From NCBI RefSeq assembly GCF_000346755.1, contig NZ_ANNV01000129.1:1-38419 (forward strand): a DNA stretch of 38,419 nt. The letters run 5' to 3'. This DNA comes from Pseudomonas sp. CBZ-4 (lineage in GTDB: Bacteria > Pseudomonadota > Gammaproteobacteria > Pseudomonadales > Pseudomonadaceae). The notes beneath the pieces were generated by a model, which did not search any database, had not been told where the DNA came from, and saw only the letters and a program-made list of their open reading frames with translations. Below are positions 1 to 8,822 of the stretch, one piece after another. The position numbers and the translations under genes are program-made. Each line of letters begins with the position of its first letter. Positions within the stretch are counted from its first letter, which is position 1.

Positions 1-38
1 GCTGACCCACCGCTATCGCAGGCAAGCCAGCTCCCACA
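1..38. repeat. REP element (right half of a REPIN cut by the window edge)
   Basis: These 38 bases are identical to 5392-5429, which is the right arm plus spacer of a complete inverted REP pair. The palindromic core ends in the CCAGCTCCCACA typical of fluorescent-pseudomonad REPs. The left arm presumably lies before the window. It sits just downstream of acoC, a usual place for REPs (at the 3' end of a transcript). Confidence 0.85.
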
Positions 39-50
39 TTTAGAGCTTTG

Positions 51-1154
51 TCAGGCTTGGGATTTGAGGAAGGTGGCCATCAGTTGGTTCACCTGCTCCG
101 CCGCCTCCAACTGCACCATATGCCCCTGCCCCGACAGCACCTCCACCTGCGCCTCCAACCCCTGCGCATGCCGCACCGGGATGATTGCATCATCACTGCC
201 CCAGATCACCAGGCTCGGTTGGCGTCCCACCACATTGCGCAAATCCATCTTCTGCTGCCCGCCGTCAAACAGCGCGCTGTTGAGCTGGCGCAACGCCTGA
301 TCCACACCCTCCAACCGCTTGAACTTGAGCATGTCCTCCAGCATCTGCCGCGTCACCAACGCGGGGTCGCTGAACAGTTGCATCAAATGCGGCTTGAGGG
401 CGTTGCGGTTGCTGGCCTCGGCAAAGCCTTGCAGGTAATCGCCGTTGATGTCCGCGCCGAGCCCAGCGCTGGCGATCAGGGTCAGCGAGGCGACGCGCGC
501 GGGGGCCTGGTCGGCAACGGTCAATGAAACCAGACCGCCCATGGAGTGGCCCGCCAGGTGCACGCGGTCCAACTTCAGATGATCAAGCAAGTCCAATACG
601 GCCTGAGTCAACTCACCAGCATCACCGCTGTGCAACTGCTTGCCCGACTCGCCATGCCCCGGCAGATCCAGGGCGATCACCCGCCGCTCGGCCGCCAGCG
701 CCGGTTGGTTGAACAGCCAGTTGTTCAAGTCGCCGCCAAAGCCATGCACCAACACCAGCGGCGTGCCGCCCTCGCCGAGGTCGAGATAACGCAGCAGACG
801 CCCGCCGATCTCGACTTTCTGCGCACTCGGCCCCGACGCTTCGGCCTCGGCCGCACTGGCGACAAACCCGGCATTGAAGCCTTCGATCACGGCATCGATC
901 TCTGCCTCCGACGCCTCACCCTCAACGACAATCCCCAACAACGCGCCCACCGGCAAGGTCTCATCACTCAGCGCCAGGACGCGGCGCAGCACACCGCTGA
1001 ACGGCGCTTCCACACTGCTGGAAATCTTGTCGGTCTCCACATCCAGCACTTCCTCGCCCTTCTCCACCCGGTCGCCGGGTTGCTTGAGCCAGATATCGAT
1101 GCGCCCTTCGGTCATCGACAGCCCCCATTTGGGCATGGTCAGGGTATGGATCAT
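51..1154 (-). CDS. acoC: Acetoin dehydrogenase E2, hydrolase-type dihydrolipoamide acetyltransferase
   Basis: This is the 367-aa E2 component of the acetoin dehydrogenase complex, which moves the acetyl group from acetoin cleavage to CoA. Residues 1-80 form a biotinyl/lipoyl domain, with the lipoylation lysine K43 in ETDKIS. An Ala/Glu-rich linker follows, then an alpha/beta-hydrolase fold (about 130-367) with LVLVHGFGG, the nucleophile elbow GHSMG (S204), an Asp in IWGSDDAIIP and a His in GQGHM. There is no peripheral-subunit-binding domain and no classical HxxxD acyltransferase domain. This architecture is the one known for Pseudomonas AcoC. The start codon overlaps the acoB stop as ATGA, so translation is probably coupled. 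It is the last gene of acoABC. Confidence 0.93.
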   Translation of the reverse strand: MIHTLTMPKWGLSMTEGRIDIWLKQPGDRVEKGEEVLDVETDKISSSVEAPFSGVLRRVLALSDETLPVGALLGIVVEGEASEAEIDAVIEGFNAGFVASAAEAEASGPSAQKVEIGGRLLRYLDLGEGGTPLVLVHGFGGDLNNWLFNQPALAAERRVIALDLPGHGESGKQLHSGDAGELTQAVLDLLDHLKLDRVHLAGHSMGGLVSLTVADQAPARVASLTLIASAGLGADINGDYLQGFAEASNRNALKPHLMQLFSDPALVTRQMLEDMLKFKRLEGVDQALRQLNSALFDGGQQKMDLRNVVGRQPSLVIWGSDDAIIPVRHAQGLEAQVEVLSGQGHMVQLEAAEQVNQLMATFLKSQA

Positions 1155-2170
1155 GCGGCGTTCCTCTTGTCGGCGATCTTCAGCACGGCGTCCTCGATCT
1201 TCGCGGCGTTGGGGATGTACAGGTCTTCCAGCGCATCGGAGAACGGCACCGGCGTGTGCGGCGCGGTGACCATTTCAATCGGCGCACGCAGCGAGGAGAA
1301 CGCCTGCTGGGCCACCAATGCGCTGATATCGGTGGCGATGGAACAACGCGGGTTGGACTCATCAATCACCACCAGCCGCCCGGTTTTCTCCACGCTTTCA
1401 AGGATGCTGTCGACGTCCAGTGGGCTGGTGGTGCGCAGGTCCAGCACTTCGCAGTCGATGCCCTGGCGCGCCAGGTTGGCGGCGGCTTCCAGGGCGATGT
1501 GCACCATGCGCCCGTAGGTCACCAGGGTCACGTCCTGACCTTCGCGCACAAAGTTGGCTTCGCCGAAGGGCACGGTGTACAGCTCTTCCGGCACCTCGCC
1601 TTGCAGGCTGTAGAGCATCTTGTGTTCAAGGAAGATCACCGGATCGTTGTCACGGATCGCCTGGATCAGCATGCCCTTGGCGTCATACGGCGTGGCCGGG
1701 CACACCACCTTGAGGCCGGGGATGTGCGTCCACATCGAGGTGAGCATCTGCGAGTGCTGGGCCGCCGCGCGCAGACCGGCGCCGTACATGGCGCGGATCA
1801 CCAGCGGCGTGGTGGTCTTGCCGCCGAACATGTAGCGGAACTTGGCCGCCTGGTTGAGCAGTTGGTCGAGGCAGCAGCCGATAAAGTCGACGAACATCAA
1901 TTCACACACCGGGCGCATGCCCCGGGTGGCTGCGCCGACCGCCATGCCGACATAACCGACCTCGGACAACGGCGCGTCCAGCACGCGGTCGGGGAACTGC
2001 GGGTACAGGCCCTTGGTCACGCCGAGCACACCGCCCCAGGCGTCTTGTTCACCGGGCGCGCCGGTGCCGCCGCTGACATCCTGACCGATGATGAACACGC
2101 TCTGGTCACGGCGCATTTCCTGGGCCAGGGCTTCGTTGATCGCCTGCTGGTAGCTGATTTTGCGAGCCAT
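1151..2170 (-). CDS. acoB: Acetoin dehydrogenase E1 component, beta subunit
   Basis: This 339-aa protein is a transketolase-type E1 beta subunit (pyrimidine-binding plus C-terminal transketolase domains). It pairs with AcoA to form the ThDP-dependent E1 that cleaves acetoin. Recognisable blocks are the N-terminal SYQQAINEALAQEM, IGQDVSGGTGAPGE, the conserved PLSEVGYVGMAVGAA and the C-terminal VIDESNPRCSIATDISALVA. Length and order match AcoB. GGAGAG lies a few bases before the ATG, and 26 bases separate the gene from the acoA stop. It overlaps acoC by 4 bases. The TDIS and GGTG segments fit AcoB better than generic pyruvate dehydrogenase beta subunits, and the acoR/acoC neighbours support the specific call. 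Confidence 0.94.
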   Translation of the reverse strand: MARKISYQQAINEALAQEMRRDQSVFIIGQDVSGGTGAPGEQDAWGGVLGVTKGLYPQFPDRVLDAPLSEVGYVGMAVGAATRGMRPVCELMFVDFIGCCLDQLLNQAAKFRYMFGGKTTTPLVIRAMYGAGLRAAAQHSQMLTSMWTHIPGLKVVCPATPYDAKGMLIQAIRDNDPVIFLEHKMLYSLQGEVPEELYTVPFGEANFVREGQDVTLVTYGRMVHIALEAAANLARQGIDCEVLDLRTTSPLDVDSILESVEKTGRLVVIDESNPRCSIATDISALVAQQAFSSLRAPIEMVTAPHTPVPFSDALEDLYIPNAAKIEDAVLKIADKRNAA

Positions 2171-2196
2171 AGGATTCTCTCCAGATGTTGTTGTTA

Positions 2197-3174
2197 TTAG
2201 GGATAGGCGACGTAGACATCGCTGAGCAGGTCGGCGGCTTGCGGCTTGGGATCGGACTTGGCGCGGCGCACGGCGTCTTCGATCAACTGCGCGACTTCGC
2301 TGTCAATGCGCTCGAACTGCGCCGCGTCCAGCCAGCCTTCGGCGCTGCAACGCTGGCGGAACAGCGCCAGGCAATCGGCGCTGTCCCGCAGGTTTTTCAC
2401 TTCATCAGGGCCGCGATAGGTTTGCGCATCACCTTCGAAGTGGCCGTAGAAACGGCTCAACTTCACTTCCACCAACGTCGGCCCCTGGCCTGTGCGCGCA
2501 CGCTCGACGGCAACGCCGAGGGCGGCGTGCACGGCGAAAAAGTCGTTGCCATCGACAATCACCCCCGGCATGCCAAAGCCCACGGCACGCTCGGCAATGT
2601 CTTTGCACGCCACCGACCAGCCGGAGCCGGTGGCCTCGGCATAACCGTTGTTTTCGGCGACAAACAGGCACGGCAGCTTCATGATCGACGCCAGGTTCAT
2701 CGCTTCAAACACCGCGCCCTCGTTGGAGCCACCGTCGCCAAAAAACGCCACGGCCACACCCTGGCTGCCCTTGAGTTTCGACGCCAGCGCCGCGCCCGCA
2801 GCCAATGGTGCGCCGGCCCCGACGATGCCGTTGGCGCCGAGCATGCCCTTCTCCTGGTCGGCGATGTGCATGGAGCCGCCCTTGCCGCCGCACACGCCGG
2901 TTTTCTTGCCGTAGATCTCGGCCATCATGCCGAACACATCCACGCCCTTGGCGATGCAATGGCCGTGGCCACGGTGGTTGGAGGCGATGCAGTCGTCATC
3001 GTTGAGGTGGGCCATGACCCCGGCGGCGCTAGCCTCTTGGCCAGCATAGAGATGCACAAAACCGGGGATCTCGCCGGTGGCGAATTCCACGTGCAGGCGT
3101 TCTTCAAAATCACGGATGGTGCGCATCACGGTGTAGGCATGCAGCAATTGATCGGTGGACAGGTGAGTGGACAT
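2197..3174 (-). CDS. acoA: Acetoin dehydrogenase E1 component, alpha subunit
   Basis: This 325-aa protein is a ThDP-dependent E1 alpha subunit. It shows the family start LLHAYTVMRTIRDFEERL, the HRGHGHCIAKG segment, GKGGSMHIAD and the ThDP/Mg motif GDGGSNEG (from residue 146) ending in ENN (about 174-176). The reading frame stays open upstream to 3339, but the start at 3174 is chosen because GGAGA precedes it and the homologous N-terminus begins there; the extra 55 codons resemble nothing. A sigma-54-type promoter lies about 65 bases upstream. It is the first gene of acoABC. No acoX and no dedicated E3 (lipoamide dehydrogenase) gene is visible, so E3 is presumably supplied from elsewhere. Confidence 0.94.
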   Translation of the reverse strand: MSTHLSTDQLLHAYTVMRTIRDFEERLHVEFATGEIPGFVHLYAGQEASAAGVMAHLNDDDCIASNHRGHGHCIAKGVDVFGMMAEIYGKKTGVCGGKGGSMHIADQEKGMLGANGIVGAGAPLAAGAALASKLKGSQGVAVAFFGDGGSNEGAVFEAMNLASIMKLPCLFVAENNGYAEATGSGWSVACKDIAERAVGFGMPGVIVDGNDFFAVHAALGVAVERARTGQGPTLVEVKLSRFYGHFEGDAQTYRGPDEVKNLRDSADCLALFRQRCSAEGWLDAAQFERIDSEVAQLIEDAVRRAKSDPKPQAADLLSDVYVAYP

Positions 3175-3238
3175 CTTGTTGTTCTCCAGGTTGTCTCGAC
3201 ACACAAAAGGCTGATCGTGTTCAGCTACAGGGCCTTCA

Positions 3239-3253
3239 GCACAGCCTGTGCCA
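3239..3253 (-). promoter_or_regulatory. Sigma-54 (-24/-12) promoter of acoABC
   Basis: On the minus strand the sequence reads TGGCACAGGCTGTGC, compared with the sigma-54 consensus TGGCACG-N4-TTGC. The invariant GG and GC doublets are present at the required 10-base spacing. Initiation would fall near 3227, giving a leader of about 50 bases before acoA. A sigma-54-dependent activator (AcoR) is encoded divergently next to it, which fits. Confidence 0.8.
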
Positions 3254-3321
3254 AGGCCCGAAAAAACCTCGCAAAGCCTTGATCCAGAGCAGTTGTGGTG
3301 GTGCGGCACGGCACCGCAGAA

Positions 3322-3381
3322 TGAGACGCTTGATTGCACGGCGCAGGCCGCGTCTCAGGCGCGGTGAGACGCGGCGTCTCA
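3322..3381. promoter_or_regulatory. Probable AcoR upstream activating region
   Basis: The 17-bp perfect palindrome TGAGACG-CGG-CGTCTCA lies at 3365-3381. Isolated half-sites TGAGACG (3322-3328) and CGTCTCA (3351-3357) lie closer to acoA. The cluster is about 95-155 bases upstream of the predicted acoA start of transcription, a normal distance for sigma-54 enhancer sites, and immediately upstream of acoR. The same palindrome with one central base changed is found at 6322-6338. Assignment to AcoR is inferred from position and recurrence. Confidence 0.7.
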
Positions 3382-3473
3382 GCCCGGGCAGTTGGTCAGG
3401 CCGCGCTTGTCCCGCGCGACCCATGCGCGCTTAATGGCGGGCATAACAACAAAGATCGAGAACCGGAGGCCTT

Positions 3474-5324
<1,851 letters not shown>

Positions 5325-5340
5325 CACAATGGGATCAACA

Positions 5341-5429
5341 TGTGGGAGCTGGCTTGCCTGCGATAGCGGTGTATCAGTGCCAAATAGGCAAGCTGACCCA
5401 CCGCTATCGCAGGCAAGCCAGCTCCCACA
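5341..5429. repeat. REPIN: inverted pair of REP elements
   Basis: The left arm 5341-5369 (TGTGGGAGCTGGCTTGCCTG and onward) is mirrored by the right arm 5401-5429, around a 30-base spacer. The first 37 bases are identical to 22080-22116, and the last 38 to 1-38. It lies between the convergent acoR and SDR genes. Here it may also act as the only visible structure separating the two transcripts; no separate U-tract terminator was found. Confidence 0.92.
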
Positions 5430-5453
5430 GTAAACCGAGTTGACCTTGGAGGT

Positions 5454-6233
5454 TTAGCGGTAGACCAGGCCGCCATCGATCAGCGGTGCTTGGCCCGTCA
5501 TGTAATCCGCATCCGGCCCCGCCAGGAACGAGACCAACCCCGCCACATCCTCCGGCGTCTCCGCGCGGCCCAACGCAATGCCATCCACGTACTTCTTGTA
5601 CGTCGCGCCAATCTCGGCACCGGTAATCTCAGCCATGCGCTTGTCGATCTCGACCCACATATCCGTGCCCACCACCCCCGGGCAGTACGCGTTCACGGTG
5701 ATCCCCGCGCTCGCCAATTCCTTGGCCGCGGCCTGGGTCAACGCGCGCACGGCAAACTTGGTGGCCGAGTACACGCCGAGCAGCGCAAACCCTTCATGGC
5801 CGGCGATGGAACAGGCATTGATGATCTTGCCCTTGCGCTTGAGCGCCTTGAATTTCTTGCCGGCGGCCTGGATGCCCCACAGCACGCCCTGCACGTTGAT
5901 GCCCAGGGTGCGTTCGACTTGCTCCGGGCTCACGTCCAGCAGCGAATCGATCTGCGCCACCCCGGCGTTGTTGACGATGATGTCAAAGCCGCCAAGGGTC
6001 TGGTGTGCATGTTCGACGGCGGCCACCACTTGCTCCAGCTTGGAGACGTCAGCGACAAACACCGCCGCCTTGCGGCCCAGGCCCACCACTTCGGCGGCCA
6101 CGGCTTCGAGCTTGGCGCCATGGATGTCCACCAGGGCGATGTCGGCACCGTCCTGTGCCAGGCGCAACGCAATGGCCCGACCGATGCCCTGCCCGGCGCC
6201 GGTGACCAGCGCAACTTTTCCAGCAATAGCCAT
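5454..6233 (-). CDS. 2,3-butanediol dehydrogenase / acetoin reductase (SDR family)
   Basis: This 259-aa classical short-chain dehydrogenase interconverts acetoin and 2,3-butanediol (or reduces diacetyl) with NAD(H), judged by close resemblance to BudC-type enzymes. The Rossmann motif TGAGQGIG (11-18), the NNAG motif, catalytic Y155 and K159 in YSATK, and the BudC-like C-terminal half ([48 protein letters not shown]) are all present. The frame is open for 18 codons further upstream, but the chosen ATG at 6233 has GGAGAG before it and starts at the family N-terminus [14 protein letters not shown]. Its upstream palindrome matches the acoA control site. Substrate stereochemistry cannot be read from the sequence. 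Confidence 0.88.
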   Translation of the reverse strand: MAIAGKVALVTGAGQGIGRAIALRLAQDGADIALVDIHGAKLEAVAAEVVGLGRKAAVFVADVSKLEQVVAAVEHAHQTLGGFDIIVNNAGVAQIDSLLDVSPEQVERTLGINVQGVLWGIQAAGKKFKALKRKGKIINACSIAGHEGFALLGVYSATKFAVRALTQAAAKELASAGITVNAYCPGVVGTDMWVEIDKRMAEITGAEIGATYKKYVDGIALGRAETPEDVAGLVSFLAGPDADYMTGQAPLIDGGLVYR

Positions 6234-6321
6234 GACACTCTCCTGCATTCGATGAGGGAAGCCTTGTCTATCGCAGGTCCCTGCCATGGCTGTCGAGGCG
6301 CAATGGGATTGGCGTGGGGGC

Positions 6322-6338
6322 TGAGACGGGGCGTCTCA
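6322..6338. promoter_or_regulatory. Second AcoR-type palindrome, upstream of the butanediol dehydrogenase gene
   Basis: TGAGACG-GGG-CGTCTCA is a perfect inverted repeat and matches 3365-3381 at 16 of 17 positions. It lies 89 bases before the SDR start and 90 bases before the divergent TonB receptor gene. This suggests that the SDR gene, and possibly the receptor, responds to AcoR. A weak sigma-54-like element lies at 6273-6286 on the minus strand, but its GG-GC spacing is one base short. Confidence 0.65.
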
Positions 6339-6376
6339 AGCCGCGAACCATTCTCGAAAACTTGTAAAAGCGCGCA

Positions 6377-6394
6377 CTTATGCCTAGCTTATGC
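6377..6394 (+). promoter_or_regulatory. Tandem 7-bp direct repeat upstream of a TonB receptor gene
   Basis: CTTATGC occurs twice with a 4-base spacer (6377-6383 and 6388-6394), an 11-base period that puts both copies on the same face of the helix. This layout is typical of sites bound by OmpR/PhoB-type regulators. It lies 33 bases before the start codon at 6428. No Fur-like box was seen here. Function is inferred only from geometry. Confidence 0.35.
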
Positions 6395-6427
6395 GCCCCC
6401 CGCCCTGCGCTTTAAGGCCCTGCCCCC

Positions 6428-8590
6428 ATGGTTTTGCGTTTTCGTCCCGTTGTCACTTCACGTTTCGCCCTCGGCCTGCTGCTGAGCGGCAGTATTGGCA
6501 GCAGCTTTGCGGCTGAGCTGGAACTGCCGGCGGTGAACGTCCAAGGCCAGGATGAGTCCGGCCTGCGTAGCCAAACTGCGTCGGTGGGTGGCTTCGACGA
6601 AGCGCCGCTGTTGGACACCCCGGCCTCGATCACCGTGCTCAATGCCGCGCTGATCAAGGACCAGCAAGCGCGCCTGCTCAGCGAACTGCTGCGCAACGAT
6701 GCCTCGGTGGGCGACAGCTACGCACCCATCGGCTACTACGAAAACTTCGTGGTGCGCGGGTTCTCGCTGAATGCGGCGAGCAGCTACAAGATCAACGGGC
6801 GCACCATCACCGGCGAGCAGAACGTCGCCCTGGAAAACAAGCAGCAGGTGGAAGTGCTCAAGGGCCTCGCCGGTTTGCAGAGCGGGATTTCCGAGCCCGG
6901 CGGCGTGATCAACTACGTGACCAAGCGCCCGGAAGATGTGCGTTCGGTGACGGTGGCCACCGATGATCGCGGCAGCGGTTACATCGCCACCGACGTCGGC
7001 GGCTGGTTTGGCAGCGAAAAACAGTTCGGCCTGCGCGCTAACGTCGCCCATGAAGATTTGAACTCCTACGTCGAACACGCCAATGGCCAGCGCGATTTCC
7101 TGTCCCTGGCCTTCGACTGGAACATCAGCCCCGACGCCGTGCTGCAACTGGACGCCGAATACCAGGACAAGCAACAGCGCTCGGTGCCGGGTTATCAGTT
7201 GCTGGGCGGCACCGAGGTGCCCCACGGCGCTTCGCCGAAGAAGCTGCTGGGGCACCAGAGTGGGTCGAAGCAGGTGGGCATTGATTCGCTGAACCTCAAC
7301 GGCAAGTTTGAGTACCGTTTCAGTGATCAGTGGAAAGGCAGCGTGAGTGCGGCGCGCAGCAAGGTGGTGATTGACGATTACAGTTCGTTTGCCTGGGGCT
7401 GCTATGGCGCCTCCAGTTGCACAGCGAAAGTGCCGAACTACTTCAGCCCCGAAGGCGACTACGACGTCTACGACTACCGTAGCCCTGACGACACCCGCCG
7501 CGATGACGAAGTGCAGGCGGCGATGACCGGCCTGTTCGACACCGCGGGCCTGGGCCATGAGCTGACCTTCGGCACCAGCGCCTTCCGCCGGGTGATCGAC
7601 AAGCGCAAGTCGGTCAACGAGTACATCGGCACCACCAATATCGACGTTGATGCACCCACCTTCCCGCCCACCGACAAACCCTTGAACGACAGCCACCGCA
7701 ACCTGGACAGTCGCCAATATGGCCTGTTCGTCACCGACCGCATCCGCTTCAACGAGCAGTGGCAAACCATTCTCGGTGGCCGTGAAGTGCGCCTGGATGA
7801 AAAAGCGTTCGACGGAATCACTGGCAACCAGACACGCCACACCCAGCAATACGTGTTCCTGCCCCAGGCGTCGTTGATCTACAAACCGGTGGAAAACATC
7901 TCGCTGTACACCAGCTACAGCAAAGGCCTGTCCCTGGGTGGCACCGCGCCATGGTTCGCGACCAATGCAGACGACACCCTCGCCCCTACGACCTCCCGCC
8001 AGATCGAAGCCGGGGTGAAATACGACTGGCGCCGCATCAGCTTTGCCGCCGCCGTGTTCCAGACCCGCCAGGCGTACCAATACGCCAAGCCGGACGACGC
8101 GGGTGATTTCACCTTCGTGCAACAAGGCGAGCAAAAGAACACCGGCCTGGAACTGTCAGCCAACGGCTGGGCCACCGAGCGCTTGCAGATCGCAACCAGT
8201 GTCGCCGCCATTCGCGCACGCGTAACCGGCAGCGGCACCCCGGAGTACGAAGGCCACCAGGCGATCAACGTGCCCAAGCTGCGCGCCAGCGTGTATGCAG
8301 ACTATGCGTTGCCGTGGGTCAACGGCCTGGCGGTGCTGGGCGGTGTGCAATACAGCGCGAAGAAATCGGCCAATCGCGACGGCACCGTTGAGGTTGGGGA
8401 TTACGCGGTGGTGAATGTGGGCAGCCGCTACACGACCAAGGTGGACGGTTATGAAACGGTGTTTCGCCTGAGCGTCGACAACCTGTTCGACAAGCGCTAC
8501 TGGCGCGACGCGGGCGAGTACATGGGCGATGACTATCTGTTCCAGGGCGCGCCGCTGACGGCGCGCCTGAGTGCCTCGGTCAATTTCTAA
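6428..8590 (+). CDS. TonB-dependent outer-membrane siderophore receptor
   Basis: This 720-aa outer-membrane receptor probably imports a ferric siderophore using TonB energy. A signal peptide covers about residues 1-28 (cleavage near SFAAELE), followed by a TonB-box-like LPAVNVQG. The plug domain carries TPASITVLNAALIKDQQA, NFVVRGFSLNAASSYKINGRT and LKGLAGLQSGISEPGGVINYVTKRP, typical of the hydroxamate/ferrichrome-type receptor subfamily. The 22-strand barrel ends in the aromatic SASVNF. There is no N-terminal STN signalling domain, so it is not a FecA/FpvA-type transducer. The ligand cannot be named. It stands alone: no siderophore synthesis, sigma or anti-sigma gene is adjacent. AAGG precedes the ATG by about 10 bases. 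Confidence 0.9.
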   Translation: MVLRFRPVVTSRFALGLLLSGSIGSSFAAELELPAVNVQGQDESGLRSQTASVGGFDEAPLLDTPASITVLNAALIKDQQARLLSELLRNDASVGDSYAPIGYYENFVVRGFSLNAASSYKINGRTITGEQNVALENKQQVEVLKGLAGLQSGISEPGGVINYVTKRPEDVRSVTVATDDRGSGYIATDVGGWFGSEKQFGLRANVAHEDLNSYVEHANGQRDFLSLAFDWNISPDAVLQLDAEYQDKQQRSVPGYQLLGGTEVPHGASPKKLLGHQSGSKQVGIDSLNLNGKFEYRFSDQWKGSVSAARSKVVIDDYSSFAWGCYGASSCTAKVPNYFSPEGDYDVYDYRSPDDTRRDDEVQAAMTGLFDTAGLGHELTFGTSAFRRVIDKRKSVNEYIGTTNIDVDAPTFPPTDKPLNDSHRNLDSRQYGLFVTDRIRFNEQWQTILGGREVRLDEKAFDGITGNQTRHTQQYVFLPQASLIYKPVENISLYTSYSKGLSLGGTAPWFATNADDTLAPTTSRQIEAGVKYDWRRISFAAAVFQTRQAYQYAKPDDAGDFTFVQQGEQKNTGLELSANGWATERLQIATSVAAIRARVTGSGTPEYEGHQAINVPKLRASVYADYALPWVNGLAVLGGVQYSAKKSANRDGTVEVGDYAVVNVGSRYTTKVDGYETVFRLSVDNLFDKRYWRDAGEYMGDDYLFQGAPLTARLSASVNF

Positions 8591-8655
8591 ATCTTCGACA
8601 TTTCATACGGGCTTGTGGCGTTAGTCATCTGAAACAACTCGGCAAACAGTAACAA

Positions 8656-8672
8656 GCGCTGCCATGCAGCGC
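8656..8672. terminator. GC-rich hairpin after the TonB receptor gene
   Basis: GCGCTG-CCATG-CAGCGC forms a 6-bp stem with a 5-base loop, 66 bases after the receptor stop. An outer GGCAA (8641-8645) / TTGCC (8675-8679) pair could extend it. No T-run follows, so a termination role is tentative. A possible -10 TATACT for the next gene lies at 8757-8762, without a convincing -35. Confidence 0.4.
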
Positions 8673-8822
8673 ACTTGCCAACTGAAATACGCTTCAAGCC
8701 CGCCACAAAGAAACAAGCCAAAACACTTCCCCCCTCGCCCCACTTTTTACCATCGTTATACTCAAAACCGCTCTTGAGACCACTTCCCAATCCAACAACT
8801 CGACAACAACACGGGAGTAACG

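Noticed and set aside
6458..8134. 558-codon open frame opposite the TonB receptor gene
   Set aside because: Low-complexity translation with no motif; the receptor on the other strand is unmistakable.
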